A stretch of 38,694 nucleotides of DNA, from positions 1 through 38,694 of the forward strand of contig JBBHKE010001994.1 in NCBI GenBank assembly GCA_037447655.1, in the 5' to 3' direction. Source of the DNA: Zygnema cylindricum (Eukaryota > Streptophyta > Zygnematophyceae > Zygnematales > Zygnemataceae). Under the pieces are notes generated by a model that ran no database searches, had not been told where the DNA came from, and was given only the letters and a program-made list of their open reading frames with translations. Below, piece after piece: positions 10,862 through 19,700 of this stretch. Each line of letters starts with the position of its first letter. The stretch's first letter is position 1. Position numbers and translations under genes: made by a program.

Positions 10862-11090
10862 TTTGTTTATGAATAGACTAGTCTAGGTTTTTTCCTTTTG
10901 TAGGCGGTCTAACTCTGGTATTGTTTTGTTTTGGTTCTTTGCTCTTGTTACTATTGTTTTGTTTCATTTCAGTTTTTAGGTGTAGCTTACTTTATTGTGA
11001 CTCTTTTAGTCTCCACAAGTTTTTTATTTCGTTTTACCCCTTTTGTACTCAGATGGTTTTAACATCGTAATTTTTTCAATAAAGGTCTCA

Positions 11091-12964
11091 AAACATTAAG
11101 TGGAAGAAATAAATTAATGTTCGTTTAAGCCTCTTTTCTCCATAAACGTATTTTTCCGTAGCTCGTGGAGCTTTACACAGGATGACATGAGCTCCTTTAC
11201 GTCTAAATACTTTTGTAAGTTTTAAATTCAATTATTCATCTGGAAAAAAATGAAAATTCACCAACTGAGAAGATTTATTACCAAAAAGAATAAAACAATG
11301 TTTTTGAAACCTATTAACTAAACTGGACTTCTGAATTCCCAACAGTCTCAACTCAGTGTTGTTTTGTATGTCAATTAAATGAATAAAAATGATGTATATC
11401 ATATACAGGATCCTCATACAAACGGGAGTAAACAATAACACTCCAACCATCTTCACATTACCGCAAAGAATAAATGTGTGAACAAAACCACATAGTTACC
11501 TAGTGTTGATTTTATATGTTTCCTTTTTACATTGAAGATGACACTCTAAACTTGGCGTCATGCATACGAGTGGCAACATAAAAAAAACTTGATAACGATA
11601 CATCACCTACTGAATAAAACACACCACCAATACCCATGCTGCTCCTCCTACATCGGGACTATAATATAAGATGGCAACAATTTTGTCTTTTTCCCCCTTA
11701 ACTTCTGATCTACTTTCACATATTAAAAAAAACATAACCACAAACTATAGTAACAGGGTGTTACATTCCATAACATCCTATTGCAAAAAAAAAAAAAATA
11801 ATATTGAAAATTGAAATTTGAATTTGAATTGGATTTTTTTTTGTGTAGATAATCCTTTTGATCGATTTGACCTTTTCTTGTCTACAAGCCAAAGGCACTG
11901 AACATAAAGTAAAACCCTAAATACATCTGAACCTGCAAACCTATCACCAATAACTACTAATAATTACAAAAAAATAAATTTATTTCATAACTCGCGATGG
12001 GTAAAGTATACGATTGAAAGGAATAACTTAAAAGGACAAGAAAAGCACAATATGTGCATATTCAATGGAAAAACATAGGCAAAAATGTGCTCGAAAAAAA
12101 AATATCTACAGAGATATTCACTAACTACTAACTGAATAGCCATACGGCACCGTTGCTCTGTAATTTGTTCAATACAAAGAATGTAACACAGGTCAAAAAT
12201 GAGATTTTATTTATAATCTTGTACACGCTGAAAAACAAAGGAACCGGCCGGTTGTAAAGCACGACCCACGAGCATATCCTCATCTAAATATGTGAGCTGG
12301 TAACGGGCTCCACTGAAAAACAAAAAATAATCAGAAAGCAAGTAAGAAATTTTGATGTTCGCAAAAACATTTGCAAACAGAGCTTCAGAGAGAGATAGGC
12401 GAGTATTAACAACAAAACGACAAAATAACGTGTTAACTGTCCTCACTAAAACATATCTTTAGTTATCACCAAGAATTCTTTTACTCACAGGGCCAACAGG
12501 CATGAATTGAGTTTAGTCGGTAATCCAAGGGGCATAATAACCACGGGATTATAAAATAATTAAGAAAAACTGTTTTGTTATCAGGTAGTATTCCTTCAAA
12601 ATAAAAGGGGCGCTTAGAGTTGATTTCACACTTAAAGCAATTTCTAAAAAAAATCGAATTTGACGTAGAAGTTGAACCTACTCACTGATCAGTATAATAG
12701 GTTGAAGGAAAATGACAAAAAGACAAAGCAAAGGACATCATAACATCAGAGAAAAAATAAATTTGCCACATTTCAGACTGACCAATAAAATATTGGCAGT
12801 TAAAAAAAACAAAAAGTACACTAAAAAAAACTAAAATCCGTGAACTGCTTACAACACCCACATTTGCATCAGAAAAATATATACCAAAGAGAGCTTTGAC
12901 AGCAAGGAAGAAGAAAAGAAACAATTTTCTTTCAAAACAGATAAGACTGTTGGATTGTGGAGAA
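11091..12964. other. AT-rich intergenic DNA, no gene seen
   Basis: Strongly AT-rich with many A runs. Minus-strand frames at 12207-12446 and 12682-12972 are hydrophobic/Phe-rich and look like composition artefacts or 3' untranslated DNA of the unrecognised gene just downstream in coordinate. No RNA gene or repeat family was recognised. Confidence 0.5.
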
Positions 12965-13931
12965 TCACACACACCGTGAAGAAGGGGAAGACGGAGAAGA
13001 CGTCGAAGTTGCAGAAAATGACGAAGGTGTTCTCAAAGGAACTGTTAACTTCAGAGCACGAAGAGCTTGCAAAATCTCCATTGTAAATGTGCCACGTGGC
13101 AGTATAGCAGGAGCCAAAAGAGACTCCAATTCTGGACTTATGAGAACATCTCCTATTTCTGCTTCTTCAAATCGTAAAGCAATGCTTCGAGGACTACTCC
13201 GTTCAAAACCGGCGGTAACTGTCAAAGTGATTCCCTTGGATTCCTGAAAAAAACAAAAACCAAAACCATTTCCCAGTCAGATACCTCTGTCTGTTTTTCA
13301 AGTAAAAGTCGGCAAAGCCGGGAGTGTTTTTTCATTTTCTTATGTGAATAATATGATCCACACCGTTTTAAGCAATTGATATTTTACATCAGTTTGTATC
13401 CGTTTTAATGTCAAGTAGTTGCTAAAATACTCCATAGCGCGCAAATGAAGGTCAAAGCTTTGTCAAAAACGAAGAGCAAAAATGTGCAAAAAATAACTTA
13501 AACTTTGAAAAAAATGATGTCAGCTGTTAGTCTTTATACTCATAAACAAACCTTTCGGAAACCCCAGGTCCAATTCCGTACATACCACTTGTCCCAGGTA
13601 CCAAATGCTTTTATTAAAGTGCACCAAATGATCACAGAAAAAATTATAACCACAAAATTATAATTAATTATTATAGGAAATTATAACTATTATTAATGAT
13701 TTCCCCACGAATGCAACCTTTCCGAGCAACTCATGTGCGGATAAAGTCTCCAAGGGAAGCACAGGAACTACATGCAGCAATGCAGACAACTTTGACTGGA
13801 TTTTTTTTGAATAAACGGAAAGAAAAGCTGCTCACCTCAAGGAGACCCGCAATGCTCCAACGAACCACGTTTTGGACCGTACCACCATCTCCTTGACCTC
13901 GACAAACAAAACGCTGATACACACTCCCAAC
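12965..13931 (-). CDS. Last two exons of an unrecognised gene
   Basis: Exon 13836-13931 (32 codons, reading VGSVYQRFVCRGQGDGG... to ...GLLE) is flanked by ATGGCAG| and |GTGAGC. It joins in phase 0 to a terminal exon, 12965-13243 (92 codons plus stop), which begins after TTTTTTCAG| with ESKGITLTVTAGFER. The terminal exon has a well-mixed, protein-like composition, with alternating strand-like segments (ITLTVTAGF, IALRFEEAEIGDVL) and a helix-like end (FTMEILQALRALKL). It finishes in a Ser/Thr/Pro-rich tail. I do not recognise the family and assign no function. A further upstream exon may lie at about 14655-14763. Both the splice signals and the complementarity of phase support a real gene. The start was not found. 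Confidence 0.55.
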
Positions 13932-13974
13932 CTGCCATACAAATCCTCCTTATCAAAGGCAAATCTTAAAACAT

Positions 13975-14360
13975 GCTTCAGTAGAACATGCTAAAGTGAT
14001 TACGTTGTCCAGTACAAAATGCTCCAATGAAACATGCTCTAGTAGAAAATGCTGGAGGAGAAATTTCTCCAGTAGAGAATGAGAATTTTTTCCAGAAGTT
14101 GAAAAATAATTTCTCCAATAGAGAATGCTCCAGTAGAAGATTCAAAATGCACTAGTATTAAATTCACGGATTTGAAATGCACCAGAAGAACATTTTCCAG
14201 AAGGAAATGCTGGAGTAGAAAATTCTCTAGCAGAAAATGTTTCAGTGGAAAATTCCCCAGTAGAAATGGCTCCAGTAGAAAATTCTCCAAAAGAAAATAG
14301 ACAAGTAGAAAATGCTCCAGTAGAAAATGTTCAAGTAAAACTTGCTCCAGTAAAACAAAA
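13975..14360 (+). repeat. 15-bp tandem repeat array
   Basis: About two dozen diverged copies of a 15-bp unit close to GCTCCAGTAGAAAAT. Because 15 is divisible by three, the array stays open in some frames and would spell pentapeptides such as ENAPV. It sits between candidate exons of the unrecognised minus-strand gene, so it is more likely an intronic minisatellite than protein. Confidence 0.85.
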
Positions 14361-14527
14361 AACTACAGCTTTCGCACTACTAAACACTGTTCATGATCAT
14401 GACGGCAATCACCTTCCCAAACTCTCACAAGGAAAAGTTTCACTAAAAGGAAAATCACAGTAACTTCCTTGCTATCTGTTTTCGAAAAAAAAAAAGGGTG
14501 TGAAAATAGCAAAATCAGCACCAAGCA

Positions 14528-14695
14528 CCTGCCCGAAGAAGAGGCTGTGGTAAGGCTAATGGATAACTGCTTCCTTTTAACAAACAGTAACTTCATATGC
14601 TGTCAGTATTTAAAAAATAAAGACTGAAAATAAGACTGACATCAGCACTAGCCACCTGCCTGAAGAAGAGGCAGTGGTAAGGCTAATGGAGCTTG
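14528..14695. repeat. Direct duplication of a segment of about 45 bp
   Basis: The segment around 14528-14566 (core ACCTGCCC/TGAAGAAGAGGC) is repeated at 14657-14695 with few differences, about 129 bp apart. On the minus strand both copies end in a possible splice donor (GGCAG|GT). The second copy is part of the candidate exon ending near 14655. Confidence 0.7.
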
Positions 14696-14763
14696 AAGAA
14701 GTCCCACCACATCAGGAGCAGTCGTATACTCCAACTGTCCCCCCATTCGCCCTCCATAGACTA
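14655..14763 (-). CDS. Candidate upstream exon of the unrecognised gene
   Basis: On the minus strand an acceptor (TTCTCTAG|) preceded by a very long pyrimidine tract leads into an open segment. It reads GGRMGGQLEYTTAPDVVG..., ending LPLPLLQ near a GGCAG|GTGGC donor. The composition is protein-like, but the phase of the obvious GT donor does not match the exon starting at 13931. A missing intermediate exon, or use of a GC donor, would be needed. Low-confidence exon, no function known. Confidence 0.35.
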
Positions 14764-14764
14764 G

Positions 14765-14945
14765 AGAAGGAGTAAGAAGAAGGAAGAAGAAAGTAGGAAG
14801 AAAGAAGAATGAAGAAGGACGGAGGAAGAAGGAAGCAGGAAGAGGGAAGAAGGAAGAAAGAAGAAGGAAGAAGGAAGAAGGAAGAAGGAAGATGGAAGGC
14901 AGAGGCAAGAAGGATGACGGAGAAGGAAGAAGGAAGAAGTTAAGG
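14765..14945 (+). repeat. (GAAGAAG)n purine tract
   Basis: About 180 bp of irregular GGAAGAA/GAAGAAG units with almost no pyrimidines on the + strand. On the minus strand it is a long pyrimidine tract directly upstream of a candidate acceptor at about 14764, so it may double as a splice-acceptor tract. Confidence 0.9.
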
Positions 14946-15385
14946 AATGAAACTTCGGTTGCTAAAAATAAGCTAATTCCAATGGGTTTTCTGTGATTCG
15001 ATGAACAGGTATGAACACATTTCTTCAGTTCGACTCCGACTAGGTTAGGGTTTCTTTAAATTAAAGACCGTCAAGAAGGTCAATCACGTCCAGGGCCTCT
15101 GCTCAAATTTTTTTTTTTTGCAGATCAGATCGAGAGGATCGAATAAGGCAAGGGCAAATGGCGCTGCGGCAGGATCAGGATCAAATGAAATCGAATCGGA
15201 TCAGGCGGAGAAGATCAAGATCTTCAACTCGTTCTGTTGTTGGCACGCGTTCGCAGATTCTTTTTAGCCTCAGCTGCCACTGCCTGCCCATTCCCGAAAT
15301 TGTCAAATTAAAACCCTAAAAAGCACCCTAAAATACCCTAAAACGCCCCAAAAAAAACCCTTTAAACAGAAAGTTTACTCTTCCA
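14946..15385. other. Intergenic or 5' region, no gene resolved
   Basis: Holds a GATC-rich stretch (about 15120-15230, with GATCAGATCGAGAGGATCG-like words) that is strongly hinged around repeated GATC. A run of CCCTAAA-like words (ACCCTAAAA, 15313-15360) resembles plant telomere repeat units but is too irregular to call telomeric. No exon could be supported. Confidence 0.4.
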
Positions 15386-15581
15386 CTGCACCGCCTATCG
15401 GTATTAGAGTTAGTGAATTATCAGCATAAACGCATTATTAGTATTAACTACTATTAATTATGTTTCGTTCATTATAGGCAACATAACTAACAGAGTTATT
15501 AAGATCAAATTTATAATTTTGCATAAAAAAATACTCACTAGAATTAGAGTGATTTGACACTAATAAGGATGGACAGTGTAG
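15386..15581. mobile_element. Degraded short inverted-repeat element
   Basis: The left end, CTGCACCGCCTATCGGTATT, and the complement of the right end, CTACACTGTCCATCCTTATT, match at most positions. Both resemble the TIR of the TA-flanked family seen elsewhere in the window. Length is about 196 bp, with no coding capacity. The left TA has been lost or mutated, so this is probably an older copy. Confidence 0.55.
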
Positions 15582-16743
15582 AAAACTATCGGAAAATGGA
15601 CCAAAAATTGAGATTTTCAAAATGTAAAAAATTAAAGAACAAAGCAGGGCCATCATTGCAGTATTGCTGTAGGATATAAACGTTTAAACTTGCCCTAAGT
15701 GTTATAAGATGATTATAAGATCCATGGAATGGAAATAGCCGTCGCGACCGCAAGAAAAGCCAGAGTGAGGGCCTTTTCGCAAAATATAAATTAGTTAAAT
15801 AATATTATAGAAATAATAACTGAGTAATTCAATCTTGTTTTTAGATAATGGTAGACAAATTATCAGCTTCAGGAAAAAACAAAAAGTACAAAATTCTGCT
15901 AAAAACAACAACAGCCAATCACACCTTTCCGGGAGATTCTGCCTGCGCACGTGGCTTAATGGATTGTACGGAAGATACAGCTTGCACAGATAGAGCAGCA
16001 GAGCTGAAAGAGACGGCCAGTGACGTCATCACCATGGCTGAAACGTCCACGTAGGAAACTTCTAGAAGGACAAATCGGTCCAAGTTCAGCTTTCCGGAAA
16101 GCCCGGAAGTACGGAAGTGGAAACTTTATTGAACGCGTGTCCTCATTTCTATCACGAATTACGAATCTTTATACAAAGAAGAAATTGCAAAATTCGTACT
16201 TTATGGTACCTTTTACATTTTTTTCCTCCTTATTTTAACGGTGAATAGTGTAGCTACGTTAGCAGCAGGAAGAAAGCGGGAAGTCATAGAAAAAGACAAA
16301 CATTTACTTCAATAACTGATATAACGGCATCTTTGACCAATAACATGCCTACATAATTCAAAGTCCAGCACGTGGTGAAATCTGCACCGTAGATGAATCC
16401 AGTAATAAAAGGCAGCAAGCCGCCGGATTCTGGGCGCGTCGATTTTGCGTCACTAGAAAACTAAACGTACAGTTAAAAAATACGCAAAAAAAAATATTTC
16501 GGGACGACCGAAAAGTCCCTAAACCTTAAATTAGGCATACGGAACTTACCGCGAAAAAATCCCTGACATTCGATTTATGATAGGCACTTCCTGAACTATC
16601 CTGACAAAAAATTTGCTATTTCTGCAGCTTAAGACCACGCCGCCCTCTCTGATTATCTCTCTTTGTCCATTTTTTCCGGCGGCTGAGCCTGCCATCTCTC
16701 CTTCCATAAATCCTCACATCCTCGTCTTCTTCTTGTAGGCGCC
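15582..16743. other. METH: Intergenic region and probable promoter/5' UTR of methionine synthase
   Basis: No supported coding exon. The last 120 bp before the ATG at 16744 are pyrimidine-rich (for example CTCTCTGATTATCTCTCTTTG and CGTCTTCTTCTTG). The stretch ends in TTCTTGTAG|GCGCCATG, which looks like a splice acceptor, so an additional noncoding 5' exon may exist upstream. A TGACGTCA palindrome lies near 16020. Confidence 0.45.
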
Positions 16744-19700
16744 ATGAGTCCCATGAAGAGAATGTTTGCTCCAATGTTATCTCATCCTGTAGTAACAGGC
16801 GGAGTGATTCTTGTTGCTCTGTTCTGGCCAGTCCTCCCTGGTGACGTCCTTCTTTCTTTGGTTTCTTTAGGGTTACTGCTCACTCTTATGGTTTTGCGTT
16901 TTCAAAAGAAGCAGGATCCTGAGGAGGAGCAAGTGGTAGAAGGTTCTGTTGCAAAGGAATTACCAGCTGGCAAGGTTATTGCAGAAAAGGTTTTGGAGAA
17001 GAAATCTGGTAAGTCGAATACCACTGAATGCCATCAGGAAGAGAGAGAGGGAGAGGGAGAGGGAGAGAGGGGAGGAGAGAGGGGGGAGGGGCGAGGGAGG
17101 GAGAGAGTGTGAGAGAGAGAGAGGGGAAGTTTTGGTCCTCTTTATTTGCTTCAAAGAAGTGGTGTATGAGGAGAGTGCTTGTGTTTTGCTGTTTTTTTTA
17201 GGTTTTTACTTTTCTATCCTTTTTTTACTCTTCTGATCCGTGAATTGGTGAAGGACCGGTTTTGATGACATGTATATTTTTCAGCTGACTTTTTTATTTA
17301 TTTTTCAAATATGATATGTTTTGTGACAGCTCCGAAGTCTGCTGCTCGCCGCCGACCCTCGCCACCAAACAAAGACAGTGAGCTGTTTTTTTTTTTTTTT
17401 TTCTGATATCGATACTTTGGAAGCTGTGAATACTGGACAGTATATTCAGTATATGATTACAAATTGATTTTTATTCCTTCATATATTGTCTGTCAGACCT
17501 CGTTAATGCTCTTGTAAATCCCGCAAAATCTACAGTTGTGTTTAGTCCTGGAAGAGCTGTTCGATCTGCCTTTACTTCTTGCACTATGCTGTTTCATGTA
17601 TTGCCCATTGTTCAAATCTGAGGACAGTTGGAAGCCCTATATACGCATATTGTATGGTGTGATACGCGTATAGTATGGGGTAACTCCGTACAGCGTTTCC
17701 AGTTGTTTTCGCACATCCGAACTATGGTATTGCAGTTTGATCAGGCCTTCCCTTGACCTTAAGCTCTTATATTTGATGACAGGATTGTAATTTGCTCTGT
17801 TGTCGTTCCTTTCCCTGACTGCCTGATATGCTGATGGCATGCGTGATTCCTTACAAAGGTTGTAGAAAATGGTAGGGAATTAATTAGGTAGCTTGATACT
17901 TCCTTTATTATTTTGATAACAAGTGAACAAAATCCCTCGTTATATAGCAATGTTGCTTACAGGGTAAATTTACTGACGATCCTGGCCCAATCACCGTCAT
18001 TGTCCATTTCACAAATCGTACAGTTATCTGTACTAATACCAGTTACACTGCTCGTATACTTCCCCTACTAGAAGTTGTGAAGGAGAACCTATCTTTTGCA
18101 AGGGTGTTGCTGCTAGAGTCGAGAATCACTTTTGTGCGCCATTCAGATGGCAGTAAGGCATTTTCTGTTAATTTTTGCTATGAAAGGTAATTGCTCTGAC
18201 TTCAGGTTTTTATGATGTGGACTGTTTGTGTAACAGAACTTGGCGTTGCTCAGTTCCTCTGGGTCCATGGAGGCTCTTCAGTTGAAGTGGTAGGAAGTTT
18301 TTCAGATGGTAAGGCCATCCCCATGGTTCCGTCGAAGGTGGAGTCTGGTGCATTCTACCTGGATTATGCCTGTCCTCAGGGATCCATCAAATACAGGTGA
18401 TTTCTTCTTAAAGTGCGGTCATAAACTTGTCAAGACAAATAGGATGTCTCACTTTGACTTCGTTTTTTGAACAAATAGAAGCTAATTCATGGCAGCAAGG
18501 CCTTTGTTCATCGTAGCATGTGGTGAGAGACAAGCGGAAATTGTCCTTTTTTGGTAGAGCTCAGTAGTATGTGTGGTCAAATTGAACCTAACATCCTTGA
18601 GGTGTATTTGTGTTCAAGTACTTCAATTTCTGTAACGTCTCTATGGCTTTTCATTGTTTCTTTTTGGCCACATCTGTTGCTTAGTTGTTAGTTAAGTTGT
18701 CCGGTGCTTAGTTTTTACAAATCTTCTCTTATGGTGGGTGGACAGGTACATTGTTGATGGGGAGACACGAGTTGATCCAGATGCTGAAACGATTGAAAAT
18801 GAATGGAATGTGACAGAGGTGGGCCGTGACGCCTTTGTAATATTCGAACGATTGATGAAAAATCGTATTTTGATGATTGACGGAGGTATGGGCACTATGA
18901 TCCAGCGACACAAGTTGCAAGAGGAGGATTTTCGTGGGGACCGTTATGTCAATCACCCTAGTGATTTAAAGGGAGACAATGATCTTTTAGTCATCACCCG
19001 TCCTGATGTGATTGAAGAGATCCACACACAGTATCTTGAAGCAGGTTCTGATATTGTGGAGACCGATACATTCAATGCCACGTCCATTTCCCAATTGGAT
19101 TATGGACTCCAGGCCCATGAGGAGATAGTTCTTATTAACAAGGAGGCTGCAAAAGTAGCTCTTCGTGCTGCTGAAAAAGTGACAGCTAGAGATCCTACCC
19201 GCCCTCGATTTGTGGCCGGGGCTGTGGGACCCACCAGTAGAACACTCTCAGTCTCCCCAAGTGTTGAAAATCCAGCATACCGAGCATGCACATTTGATGA
19301 AATAGTGACCGCGTATAAGGAGCAGGTGATAGCTCTATTGGAAGGTGGAGTGGACATTTTGTTGGTGGAAACTATTTTCGACACTTTGAATGCAAAAGCT
19401 GCTCTTTTTGCTATCGATGAGGTATTTGACGAGGTTGGATATGAGATTCCAATGATGATTAGTGGTACCATTGTAGATCTTAGTGGGAGAACTCTTTCAG
19501 GACAAACAGGAGAAGCTTTTTGGATTAGTGTTCAACATGCTCGCCCATTGGCTGTGGGACTGAATTGTGCCCTTGGAGCTCGAGATATGCGACCTTATGT
19601 GGATGTGTTAAACAAAGTGAGGTTTTGAAACCCTTTCTGCAGCCGTGTGCTTTCTCTAAACATGCTGTTCTCAGGTTTATCATCCAATTTGGTTTTCTGT

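Larger units (their letters stand above)
6505..11090 (+). mobile_element. Decayed non-LTR (LINE-type) retrotransposon with C-terminal endonuclease-like domain
   Basis: Order along the + strand: tandem 5' monomers (about 6505-7220), an ORF with a Cys/His finger (7271-7918), reverse transcriptase (about 7920-9430), a C-terminal C-x-C...H...C knuckle with a restriction-like endonuclease-type core (10208-10480), and a 3' tail with AATAAA at 11078. There are no long terminal repeats. Finger, RT and C-terminal endonuclease in this order match site-targeting non-LTR clades with a restriction-like endonuclease (R2, Utopia and relatives); the exact clade is uncertain. Coding is broken by an in-frame stop at 8818-8820 and a frameshift near 9355-9362, so this copy is probably dead. 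Ends are approximate, and I could not define a target-site duplication. Confidence 0.85.

Noticed and set aside
13975-14360. CRISPR-like array
   Set aside because: The units are contiguous, with no spacers, and the surroundings are eukaryotic; it is a tandem minisatellite.
15313-15360. Telomere-like CCCTAAA words
   Set aside because: Spacing is irregular (ACCCTAAAAAG, ACCCTAAAAT, GCCCC) and the run is short and internal; more likely chance or a minor AT/C-rich repeat.
18208-18236. Acceptor CTTCAG|GTTTTT as the start of METH exon 5
   Set aside because: It would put the CBM48 segment out of frame; the acceptor GTAACAG| at 18236 keeps the phase and gives a continuous domain.
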